From positions 1-6,187 of the forward strand of contig JAPOSJ010000158.1 of the NCBI GenBank assembly GCA_026709745.1: a stretch of 6,187 bases of DNA. The letters are read 5' to 3'. The notes under the pieces are model-generated. The model was not told the DNA's origin. It searched no databases and worked only from the letters and a program-made list of their open reading frames with translations. The position numbers and the translations under genes were made by a program. Each line of letters starts with the position of its first letter. The stretch's first letter is position 1. Below, in pieces: positions 1 through 5,343 of this stretch. The stretch is from Candidatus Dadabacteria bacterium. Lineage in GTDB: Bacteria; Desulfobacterota_D; UBA1144; Nemesobacterales; Nemesobacteraceae.

Positions 1-57
1 GATTGTCTTCAACGATAACGTAAGGCAGTATATTTGGCTGAGATGAATGATGGTGAC
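1..57. other. Unassigned window edge before glmS homology
   Basis: These bases do not encode recognisable GlmS sequence in any forward frame. The glmS frame has a stop (TAA, 16-18), then continues through TTG at 34 with residues YLAEMNDGD directly before RWATHG. GlmS proteins normally have a G-[IV]-GHTRWATHG run here, so the GHT part is missing. This could be a contig-edge error, a small deletion plus frameshift, or a chimeric join. The TTG at 34 is the first usable in-frame start codon but is unlikely to be the true glmS start, because the catalytic Cys1 region lies about 72 residues further upstream in the family. Confidence 0.5.
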
Positions 58-1113
58 AGATGGGCTACCCACGGCGAACCTTCGGAGCGGAACGCTCACC
101 CTCAGGTATCTGGCCCTGTAAGCGTGGTGCACAACGGCATAGTGGAGAATTGCCGTGAGCTTAAGGACGAACTTTCTGCTGCCGGTTATGAATTCTGCTC
201 CGATACGGATACAGAGATTATTTCTCACATGATTCGTGATTTTACTGAGAAGGGAAATTCTCTTCTGCAATCGGCACAGAAGGCATTTGAAAAAATAGAG
301 GGTTCTTACGCCGTGGCCGTAATGTCGGATGCAGAACCAGGAAAGGTAGTCGTCACCAGGCGTTTTTCTCCTCTGGTGATAGCTTGTGGTGAGGGTGAAT
401 GTTTTGTGGCTTCGGATATCCCCGCGATTCTTCCCTACGCAAGGGAATTTGTTTTTCTTGAGGACAACGATTTCGCGGTTCTCGATGGAAACGTCATTTC
501 TGTAACTGACGTAAACGGCGAGGTGGTTGAGAGATCAGCGGTGGCAGTTGACTGGGATTCTTCCGCGGCCGAGAAATCCGGCTACCGCCATTATATGCTG
601 AAAGAAATATTTGAGCAGCCTCAGGCAATTTTTGATACGCTTCGGGGAAGGTTCACTGCGGACATGGGGGAAGTGGTCCTTGAAAATGTGGATCCCTCGT
701 TTCTGCGCGGGACCAAGAGGATAATTATTGCAGCCTGCGGCACTTCTTATCACGCATCCCTCATAGGAAAGTACATGATAGAGGAAGTGGCAGGGGTTAA
801 CACCCAGGTGGAACTTGCATCCGAGTTTCGCTACAGAAATCCCGTTGCGGGTCCTGACGCACTTTTTGTTGCCGTCTCCCAGTCGGGTGAGACTGCAGAT
901 ACCTCAGAAGCCCTTTTGAAGGCGAAGAACCTTGGAATGAATTCCCTTGGCATAACGAACGTTATGCTTAGCAAGATATCAAGAGAGTCTGACTGTGTCA
1001 TAACTACTAAGGCTGGCCCGGAGATCGGGGTTGCGTCGACAAAGTCCTTCACGGCACAAGTTATGGCGTTCTATACTCTCAATATACATTGCCCTCTTAA
1101 GAAAGGTCGTTGA
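34..1113 (+). CDS. glmS: GlmS, glutamine--fructose-6-phosphate aminotransferase, N-terminal part (5' truncated, frameshifted 3')
   Basis: GlmS makes glucosamine-6-phosphate from fructose-6-phosphate and glutamine in the cytosol, the first step towards UDP-GlcNAc for peptidoglycan and LPS. Clear homology starts at the RWATHGEPS motif (58 on), which holds the glutamine-binding Arg of the class II amidotransferase domain. It continues with VVHNGIVEN (oxyanion-hole Asn-Gly) and SDTDTEIISH. The RHYMLKEIFEQP linker (about 586-621) leads into the first SIS (sugar isomerase) domain, with AACGTSYHA, ASEFRYRNP, SQSGETADT and GPEIGVASTKSFTAQ. The N-terminal ~72 residues, including the nucleophilic Cys1, are not in the window. 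The frame is right until about 1080, then runs into non-family residues (HCPLKKGR) and a stop at 1111-1113. The other half of the same gene follows in the next frame. Confidence 0.93.
   Translation: MAEMNDGDRWATHGEPSERNAHPQVSGPVSVVHNGIVENCRELKDELSAAGYEFCSDTDTEIISHMIRDFTEKGNSLLQSAQKAFEKIEGSYAVAVMSDAEPGKVVVTRRFSPLVIACGEGECFVASDIPAILPYAREFVFLEDNDFAVLDGNVISVTDVNGEVVERSAVAVDWDSSAAEKSGYRHYMLKEIFEQPQAIFDTLRGRFTADMGEVVLENVDPSFLRGTKRIIIAACGTSYHASLIGKYMIEEVAGVNTQVELASEFRYRNPVAGPDALFVAVSQSGETADTSEALLKAKNLGMNSLGITNVMLSKISRESDCVITTKAGPEIGVASTKSFTAQVMAFYTLNIHCPLKKGR
1076..1095 (+). other. Site of frameshift in glmS
   Basis: Homology to GlmS leaves the first frame and enters the next one within these bases; the change equals one extra base. 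The site is not in a homopolymer (local sequence AATATACATT), so polymerase slippage is not an obvious cause. Because glmS is usually essential or conditionally essential, a sequencing or assembly error is more likely than a true mutation, unless another copy exists elsewhere. Confidence 0.8.
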
Positions 1114-1666
1114 TTCGGAGAGGGCCGGGGCGCTGGTGGCAGACGCCTTGTCGGTCTCAAAACTTCAGCAGAGAACTCTTGAACTTGACTCTGAGCTTAA
1201 GGATATTTCAAAGGATTTTCACGGCTACAGAAATTTTGTTTATCTCGGCAGGGGAATCAATTATCCTGTGGCTCTTGAGGGAGCTCTTAAACTCAAGGAG
1301 GTTTCCTACATACACGCCGAGGGATACGCCGCCGGGGAGATAAAGCACGGCCCAATAGCCCTTATAGACAAAAACATGCCGGTAGTTTTCATAGCGCCCG
1401 AGGAAGATGTGTATTACAGAAAGCTTCTGGGGAATTTTGAGGAAGTGAAGGCAAGGGGAGGGCGGATCATCTTCATAACGTCCGATGAGAATCTAAGGCT
1501 TCCCGACGGGAGGGACAGAAAGATAGTGATTCCTAAGAGCTCTTACCTTGTAAGTCCTATGGTCTCGGTTATCCCCGCGCAGTTCCTCGCTTACCACGTT
1601 GCTAATATTCTGGGGACGGATGTTGATCAGCCGAGAAATCTTGCCAAGGTTGTTACAGTGGAGTAG
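1082..1666 (+). CDS. glmS: GlmS, C-terminal part (second SIS domain), continuation after frameshift
   Basis: This is the rest of glmS in the +1 frame. Family-like sequence resumes with YIALLRKVVDSERAG, then the second SIS domain. That domain includes VYLGRGINYPVALEGALKLKE, SYIHAEGYAAGE and KHGPIALID, which carry the conserved Lys, Glu and His used in sugar-ring opening and isomerisation. The protein ends in DQPRNLAKVVTVE, the near-invariant GlmS C-terminus with its catalytic Lys. Dropping one base around 1075-1095 (for example the A at 1084) joins the halves as AFYTLNYIALLRK. From RWATHG to the stop this gives about 535 codons, close to the 537 of E. coli GlmS counted from memory, so a single-base indel explains the break. 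An ATG at 1031 lies in this frame but overlaps the first SIS domain and is not a real start. No clear rho-independent terminator follows the stop. Confidence 0.93.
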   Translation: MYIALLRKVVDSERAGALVADALSVSKLQQRTLELDSELKDISKDFHGYRNFVYLGRGINYPVALEGALKLKEVSYIHAEGYAAGEIKHGPIALIDKNMPVVFIAPEEDVYYRKLLGNFEEVKARGGRIIFITSDENLRLPDGRDRKIVIPKSSYLVSPMVSVIPAQFLAYHVANILGTDVDQPRNLAKVVTVE

Positions 1667-1729
1667 CCCGAAGTTCTGTACAGTTGATTTGCGTCGCAGT
1701 CGGAATTAATCGTAGTAATCAAATACGAT

Positions 1730-1744
1730 GATTGCGAAACAATC
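1730..1744. repeat. Inverted repeat over the -35 box, candidate operator
   Basis: GATTG (1730-1734), spacer CGAAA, and CAATC (1740-1744) form a perfect 5-bp inverted repeat covering the -35 hexamer. HicB-type antitoxins commonly repress their own promoters, so this is a plausible binding site. The arms are short and could arise by chance. Confidence 0.35.
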
Positions 1745-1760
1745 TCGGGAAGCATATAAT
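1732..1760 (+). promoter_or_regulatory. Sigma70-type promoter of the toxin-antitoxin cassette
   Basis: TTGCGA (1732-1737) and a perfect TATAAT (1755-1760) are separated by 17 bp, the best spacing for a housekeeping promoter. Transcription would start near 1767, giving a leader of about 20 nt before the antitoxin ATG at 1789. The site sits in the gap between glmS and the antitoxin, so the cassette need not depend on glmS transcription. No equally good promoter was found before hsdM, so this one may also feed the hsd operon; that part is inference. Confidence 0.7.
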
Positions 1761-1769
1761 ATGGCATAT
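1753..1769. repeat. Overlapping CATAT palindromes over the -10 box, candidate operator
   Basis: The run CATAT-A-ATATG-G-CATAT contains two perfect inverted repeats that share their middle arm (1753-1763 and 1759-1769), and GCATAT recurs directly at 1752-1757 and 1764-1769. It covers the -10 hexamer and the likely transcription start. It would suit cooperative binding by a dimeric autorepressor such as the adjacent HicB-like antitoxin. AT-rich -10 regions make short palindromes easily, so this remains a proposal. Confidence 0.4.
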
Positions 1770-1788
1770 CTGAGTAGGTAGCCTGTTC

Positions 1789-2022
1789 ATGGACGAAACA
1801 TTTGTTTTTGATGTGTTTTGGGATAATGAAGCTGAGGTATGGTACACATATGAAACCCCTGTTCAAGGGGCTATGGCTAAGGCTCCGACACTTGATGAGT
1901 TGTACTCTAAGCTTTCAGTTATTGTTTCCGAGATGCTTCAGATGAACAACGAAGACCACGGAAGAAGCAAATTGCCTATAATGGTGAAAGCCTTTAAGGA
2001 AACTGTTTTAGAAACAGTGTAG
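1789..2022 (+). CDS. DUF1902 / HicB-like antitoxin
   Basis: A 77-residue protein that appears to belong to the DUF1902 family, small HicB-like proteins usually found beside HicA toxins. The evidence is the early strand FVFDVFWDNEAEVWY (residues 5-19), matching the family pattern of a beta strand, W-D-x-E-A-x-V-W and a second strand. Next comes APTLDELYSKLSVIVSEMLQMN (about residues 32-53), the helix typical of HicB partial RNase H folds, and a C-terminal strand LPIMVKAF. The protein has no separate DNA-binding domain of recognisable type. The ATG has only a weak SD (TAGG, 1775-1778). It would bind and neutralise the HicA-type toxin encoded immediately downstream, and perhaps repress the promoter just upstream. 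The full family length suggests that this gene is intact. Family assignment is from memory of the consensus. Confidence 0.75.
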   Translation: MDETFVFDVFWDNEAEVWYTYETPVQGAMAKAPTLDELYSKLSVIVSEMLQMNNEDHGRSKLPIMVKAFKETVLETV

Positions 2023-2220
2023 TGGCAAATTTTAAGTCAAAACGGCTTTTTTTATCATCGCCAAGGTAAAGGTGACCATGAGATTTGGCTAAATCCCAAT
2101 ACCGGCAAAAGATCTGTTGTTGATGGAAAGATAGTATCTCGCCACTTTGCAAACAGGGTTCTCAAAAATGCAGGAGTCAACCAGAAGATTTCCGGAAAGA
2201 AGAAAAGCAATCTCAATTAA
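2023..2220 (+). pseudogene. hicA: HicA-type mRNA interferase toxin, 5' end frameshifted and lacking a start codon
   Basis: The frame directly after the antitoxin stop encodes ILSQNGFFYHRQGKGDHEIW, then LNPNTGKRSVVDGKIVSRH and FANRVLKNAGVNQKI, ending at TAA 2218-2220. This fits the HicA subgroup with R-x-G-K-G-[DS]-HEIW, V-D-G-K-I-x-SRH-x-AN and LK-x-AG-[IV]. HicA is a small double-stranded-RNA-binding-fold RNase that cleaves mRNA; the catalytic His is kept in GDHEIW. The frame has no ATG, GTG or TTG, and TAG (2020-2022) blocks upstream extension. In the previous frame, bases 2007-2024 read FRNSVV, which lines up with the family N-terminus if one extra base in GTAGTGGCAAAT is dropped. Even then the expected start position holds GGA (1998-2000). 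The gene is either inactive or affected by sequence errors. Confidence 0.7.
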
Positions 2221-2353
2221 TTTGAATTTATAGACTGGCAAAACAGATGAGTATCCATACTTAGATCGCCTGATTGAAGAAGGGATGCCTCTGTAAAGAG
2301 ACATGGATTTCAATCTTCAGGGAATCGCATTTTAAAAGACAAGGATTTTAGCT
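2221..2353. other. Gap between hicA and hsdM; possible gene remnant
   Basis: There is no intact gene, terminator or convincing promoter here. One short frame (2234-2296) ends with the protein-like tail DEYPYLDRLIEEGMPL before TAA at 2294-2296, and is blocked upstream by TAG at 2231-2233. It may be the 3' end of a lost small gene, but it is too short to identify. Confidence 0.3.
2341..2345 (+). promoter_or_regulatory. Ribosome binding site of hsdM
   Basis: AAGGA lies 8 nt before the ATG at 2354. It supports that start, which also matches the usual beginning of HsdM proteins (a short lead, then the SLIWSSADDILRG helix). Confidence 0.75.
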
Positions 2354-3061
2354 ATGAATAACACAGCGAACCTTTCTTCTCTGATATGGTCTTCCGCCGA
2401 CGATATTCTCCGAGGTCTCTTTAAACCCAGCGAGTACGGTCGTGTTATTCTTCCATTTGTTGTCATGAGGCGTCTTGACTGTGTTCTTGAACCGAAAAAA
2501 AACAAAGGTTACGAACTCTACGAATCTTATAAGGATAAACTATCCGATCCGTCTCCTGTAATACGCAAAGAGGTCGGACTGCCGTTTTTTAACTATTCCA
2601 GATATGATCTGACGCGAATCAAAAGCGATCCGAACAATGTGCTGATCAATTTCAATAACTACATTCAGGGATATTCCGCAAATGTTCTCGATATCATAGA
2701 AAACTTTTCTATTCGCCCCCTGATTGAGAAACTTCACAAAAACAACCGTCTTTACCTCCTTATAGACAAGTTCACCGGGTTTGATCTTCATCCCAAAGCG
2801 ATTGACAACCATCAGATGGGTTCAGTCTATGAAGAACTGCTGCGCAGATTCTCCGAGATGTCTAACGAGGAAAGTGGCGACCACTTCACTCCAAGAGATG
2901 TGGTAAAACTGTTGGTATCGTTTGTGTTTGGAGGGGGGGGGCAGAGAAGATCTTCAGGGCGAGGGAAAAATCCGCTCGGTTTTCGATCCTTGTTGCGGCA
3001 CCGGGGGCATGCTGACTGTCGGCAAGCAGTGGGTTCACGAAAATATAAATCCCGATCTTAG
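2354..3061 (+). CDS. hsdM: HsdM, type I DNA methyltransferase subunit, N-terminal part (frameshifted at poly-G)
   Basis: HsdM is the adenine-N6 methyltransferase of type I restriction-modification; two copies bind one HsdS. The first ~193 residues are normal HsdM. They comprise the N-terminal helical domain, starting LIWSSADDILRGLFKPSEYG and VILPFVVMRRLDCVL, the partner-contacting region, and the conserved SGDHFTPRDVVKLLV (residues 174-188), which opens the catalytic domain. After FVFGGGG the frame is wrong: residues QRRSSGRGKNPLGF onward have no HsdM character and end at a stop at 3059-3061. As written, the 235-residue product lacks the SAM-binding motif and the NPPF catalytic motif and could not methylate. 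Loss of one G in the tract at 2933-2941 joins it to the next frame. Confidence 0.93.
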   Translation: MNNTANLSSLIWSSADDILRGLFKPSEYGRVILPFVVMRRLDCVLEPKKNKGYELYESYKDKLSDPSPVIRKEVGLPFFNYSRYDLTRIKSDPNNVLINFNNYIQGYSANVLDIIENFSIRPLIEKLHKNNRLYLLIDKFTGFDLHPKAIDNHQMGSVYEELLRRFSEMSNEESGDHFTPRDVVKLLVSFVFGGGGQRRSSGRGKNPLGFRSLLRHRGHADCRQAVGSRKYKSRS

Positions 3062-4070
3062 GATTGACCTGTACGGACAGGAACTGAACGACTTAACCTA
3101 TTCAATCTGCAAGTCAGATTTTCTCATGATGAATGATAACCCGGATAATATCCACGGGCCGTGTTCATCTATTTCGGATGATCGTTTCCAGGGTCGCAGA
3201 TTTGACTACATGATCACCAATCCGCCGTTCGGTGTCAGCTGGAAAAGTGAGAAAAGCTTTGTAGATGAAGAAAAGAAAGATCCTGACGGCAGATTTTTTG
3301 TTGGGACCCCAAAGGTATCAGACGGGTCTTTGTTGTTCCTGCAGCACTTGATCCATAAGATGAATCCAGAGGGCTCTCGTATAGGGATTGTTTTTAACGG
3401 GTCCCCTCTTTTTACGGGAGATGCCGGAAGCGGTGAATCCAATATACGCAAGTGGATCATCGAAAACGACTGGCTTGAATGCATTGTTTCCCTCCCTGAC
3501 AGGATGTTTTTCAATACAGGGATTAATACTTACATCTGGATTGTTACTAATAAGAAGTCTGAAACTCGTAAAGGGAGGGTTCAACTCATTGATGGAACGT
3601 CCTTTTTTACTGGGATGAAAAAGAATCTTGGAAACAAGGGTAAATACCTCTCAGATGATCAAATTCAATTACTGTTTGATATTTATCAAGCAAACAAGGA
3701 AGGGGATTTTTGCAAGATATTTCCCAATGAGTTTTTTGGATACACGAAAGTTTCTGTTGAGCAGCCATTAATTGAGAACGGCCATATTAAGACTGACAAG
3801 AAAGGTAATCCAAAACCGGATTCTAAAAGACGTGACAGTGAACGAGTGCCCTTAACTAAAGACATAGAAGAATATTATGAAAGAGAAGTCCAGCCGCATC
3901 TTCCTGATTCATGGATCGACAGATCAAAAAACAGGATAGGTTACGAGATCAACTTCACTAGGTATTTTTACAAATTTACCCCGCTGAGATCAATTGAAGA
4001 AATTATTCAGGACTTGAAATCTCTTGATGGAGAGATTGAGCAGTTGTCTAAGGAGATAGCTGGTGAATAG
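2922..4070 (+). CDS. hsdM: HsdM, catalytic and C-terminal part, continuation after poly-G frameshift
   Basis: The second half of hsdM sits in the +1 frame, with real homology from about 2943 (REDLQGEGKIRSVF). Methyltransferase motif I is FDPCCGTGGML (from 2982), which binds S-adenosylmethionine; motif IV is NPPF (3219-3230), the N6-adenine methylase active site. Other typical stretches are LYGQELND, DGSLLFLQH, RIGIVFNGSPLFTGDAGSGE, WLECIVSLPD and MFFNTGINTYIWIV. The C-terminus is a predicted coiled coil (IEEIIQDLKSLDGEIEQLSK) that would contact HsdS. With one base removed upstream, the whole protein is 571 residues, in the normal HsdM range. TTG at 2924-side frame entry (2922) is unlikely to be a true start, because it falls within the conserved core. 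The stop overlaps the hsdS start by 8 nt, implying translational coupling. Confidence 0.93.
   Translation: MCLEGGGREDLQGEGKIRSVFDPCCGTGGMLTVGKQWVHENINPDLRIDLYGQELNDLTYSICKSDFLMMNDNPDNIHGPCSSISDDRFQGRRFDYMITNPPFGVSWKSEKSFVDEEKKDPDGRFFVGTPKVSDGSLLFLQHLIHKMNPEGSRIGIVFNGSPLFTGDAGSGESNIRKWIIENDWLECIVSLPDRMFFNTGINTYIWIVTNKKSETRKGRVQLIDGTSFFTGMKKNLGNKGKYLSDDQIQLLFDIYQANKEGDFCKIFPNEFFGYTKVSVEQPLIENGHIKTDKKGNPKPDSKRRDSERVPLTKDIEEYYEREVQPHLPDSWIDRSKNRIGYEINFTRYFYKFTPLRSIEEIIQDLKSLDGEIEQLSKEIAGE
2933..2941 (+). repeat. G9 homopolymer tract inside hsdM
   Basis: Nine consecutive G residues fall in hsdM codons 194-197, exactly where the reading frame shifts. Eight G (or eleven) would give a continuous frame reading FGGGGREDLQGEGK. 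Poly-G tracts this long are hypermutable by slipped-strand mispairing and are known phase-variation switches in some restriction-modification genes. They are also a classic site of sequencing miscounts. Confidence 0.9.
4050..4055 (+). promoter_or_regulatory. Ribosome binding site that sets the GTG start of hsdS
   Basis: AAGGAG lies 7 nt before GTG (4063-4065), inside the end of hsdM. No ATG lies in frame before the conserved YKDSGVEWIG motif, so this strong SD site supports the GTG start. Confidence 0.8.
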
Positions 4071-5343
4071 ATATTCGGGATATAAAGACAGTGGTGTTGA
4101 GTGGATTGGCAAGATACCGAATCACTGGAAGATGAAAAAAATCAAGCATATAGGGACAAGCAAATCAGGAGATGGGTTTCCAATCAAACTACAAAATGAT
4201 GAGACAGGAACTATTCCTTTTTTTAAAGTATCTGACACAAATCTCTGTGGGAACGAAATATATCTCAATAGTTCCAATAACTATGTCACTGAAACCACTA
4301 TAAAAGAAATGAGGTTTAAAGTGTTTGAAGAGAATTCAATAGCTTTTCCTAAGATTGGAGAGGTTCTCAGGAACAATAAAAGACGAATTCTAAGTCAACC
4401 TAGCTGTATAGACAACAATATGATGGCTCTTGAAGTTAAGACTGCAAATTTAGGTAAATTTTTGTATTACTTAATGTGCCGAATTGATTTCTCTTTTTAC
4501 TGTTCTGACGGAACAGTTCCATCTATCAGTGAAAACCAAGTAGGTGACATAAAAATTCCTATTCCTCCTGAGAAAGAACAAGCTCTAATCTGTAAACATC
4601 TCGACAAGAGAACTTCCCAACTTGACTCCCTGATTGAGAAAATCTCCCGGAAAATCGAACTCCTGAAAGAAAAGAGAACTTCTTTGATCAATCAGTGTGT
4701 AACGAGGGGTCTAGACTCTGACGTCGATATGAAAGACAGCGGAGTTGATTGGATTGGCAAGATACCAAGTCACTGGTATATAAGCCTTTTAAAATACGCA
4801 TCTTACCTTATCAACAAAAAAAGATTGCCTAGTCAGGGAGAAAAAAAGATATCTCCCGAATATGTTGAATCTGGTACCGGAAAAATAACTAACTACTATT
4901 CTGATCATGGTACAGAAGGTCTAGAGTTTCAACTCGGTGATACACTCTTAAATAAACTTCGAGTTTATCTTTCCAAAGTGGTATTTTGTAATTTTTCGGG
5001 TTTATCTATGGGAGAAATGATTGTTCTTAGACCAATAAAATATGACCCAAAATATCAATTTTATCTTATTTCCTCCGGATCATTTATAGACTACCTAAAT
5101 AGCTTCTCTGAAGGTGTCAAGCTTCCTCGAACACCTGTGGAAGGAATAGTGAGAACAGCAATTCCTGTTCCTCCTCAGGATGAACAAGTTCTAATCTCCA
5201 AATATCTCGACAAAAAAACCTCCCAGATCAACTCCCTGATTGAAAAAGAAACCAGGCGAATTGAACTCCTGAAAGAATATCGCCAGTCCCTGATCTCAAA
5301 TGTTGTCACCGGCAAGGTGAGAATCACGGAAGAGATGATATGA
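4063..5343 (+). CDS. hsdS: HsdS, type I restriction-modification specificity subunit
   Basis: HsdS is the DNA-sequence recognition subunit that HsdM and HsdR assemble on. The 426-residue product has the usual two-fold layout. A proximal motif YKDSGVEWIGKIPNHW (7-22) precedes target recognition domain 1 (about 23-164), which ends DGTVPSISENQVGDIK. The central conserved helix follows (165-203, PPEKEQ, LDKRTSQLDSLIEK, IELLKE). The proximal motif repeats as MKDSGVDWIGKIPSHW (223-238), then target recognition domain 2 (about 239-366) and the distal conserved helix (367-405, PPQDEQ, LDKKTSQINSLIEK, IELLKE). The two recognition domains differ, so the target should be bipartite and asymmetric, with a spacer set by the two long helices. 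It starts with GTG, overlapping hsdM by 8 nt, and ends with an ATGA overlap with hsdR. It is intact and looks AT-richer than glmS, as is common for such recognition domains. Confidence 0.95.
   Translation: MNRYSGYKDSGVEWIGKIPNHWKMKKIKHIGTSKSGDGFPIKLQNDETGTIPFFKVSDTNLCGNEIYLNSSNNYVTETTIKEMRFKVFEENSIAFPKIGEVLRNNKRRILSQPSCIDNNMMALEVKTANLGKFLYYLMCRIDFSFYCSDGTVPSISENQVGDIKIPIPPEKEQALICKHLDKRTSQLDSLIEKISRKIELLKEKRTSLINQCVTRGLDSDVDMKDSGVDWIGKIPSHWYISLLKYASYLINKKRLPSQGEKKISPEYVESGTGKITNYYSDHGTEGLEFQLGDTLLNKLRVYLSKVVFCNFSGLSMGEMIVLRPIKYDPKYQFYLISSGSFIDYLNSFSEGVKLPRTPVEGIVRTAIPVPPQDEQVLISKYLDKKTSQINSLIEKETRRIELLKEYRQSLISNVVTGKVRITEEMI
4084..4128 (+). repeat. hsdS internal direct repeat A, copy 1
   Basis: A 45-nt stretch encoding KDSGVEWIGKIPNHW, matching 40 of 45 bases with the copy at 4732-4776, including an identical 17-nt core TGGATTGGCAAGATACC. 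It marks the start of the first half of HsdS and could be a recombination point for exchange of recognition domains. Confidence 0.85.
4555..4671 (+). repeat. hsdS internal direct repeat B, copy 1 (central conserved helix)
   Basis: A 117-nt stretch encoding the 39-residue central conserved region (IPIPPEKEQ to IELLKE). It has the same length as, and is clearly similar to, the distal copy at 5161-5277. In type I S subunits these helices form the antiparallel coiled coil that spaces the two recognition domains and docks HsdM. Confidence 0.85.
4732..4776 (+). repeat. hsdS internal direct repeat A, copy 2
   Basis: The second copy of the 45-nt element (KDSGVDWIGKIPSHW), 648 nt after the first and in the same frame. 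It begins the second half of HsdS. Confidence 0.85.
5161..5277 (+). repeat. hsdS internal direct repeat B, copy 2 (distal conserved helix)
   Basis: A 117-nt stretch encoding IPVPPQDEQ to IELLKE, the second copy of the conserved helix, 606 nt after the first. It confirms that hsdS arose from, or is kept as, a tandem duplication of a half-subunit. Confidence 0.85.

Noticed and set aside
535..1052. Minus-strand open frames opposite glmS (535-753 and 831-1052)
   Set aside because: They are shadows of the strongly conserved glmS frame and have no recognisable domains or ribosome binding sites.
1690..1729. Possible terminator hairpins after glmS (TGCG-T-CGCA at 1690-1698; ATCGTA/TACGAT at 1709-1729)
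   Set aside because: The stems are too short, one loop is too small, and no T-run follows, so no rho-independent terminator can be called.
1627..1866. Minus-strand open frame across the glmS end, promoter and antitoxin start
   Set aside because: It overlaps two real + strand genes and their promoter, and its product shows no family features.
2022..2066. GTG at 2022 as the hicA start (MANFKSK...)
   Set aside because: This frame ends quickly, and a shift into the HicA frame would leave an N-terminus about 6-7 residues shorter than the family; ILSQNG in the other frame aligns better.
2222..2302. Candidate promoters before hsdM (TTGAAT at 2222, TTGAAG at 2274)
   Set aside because: Neither has a reasonable -10 hexamer at 16-18 bp.
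2089..2313. Minus-strand open frame opposite hicA
   Set aside because: The + strand carries the HicA motifs; the reverse product has no recognisable pattern.
3206..3618. Several open frames on both strands inside hsdM (3206-3514, 3318-3584, 3388-3618)
   Set aside because: They are out-of-frame shadows of the conserved methyltransferase domain.
4084..5277. CRISPR-like repeats in the hsd region
   Set aside because: The repeats are two copies each, coding, and explained by the two-fold structure of HsdS.
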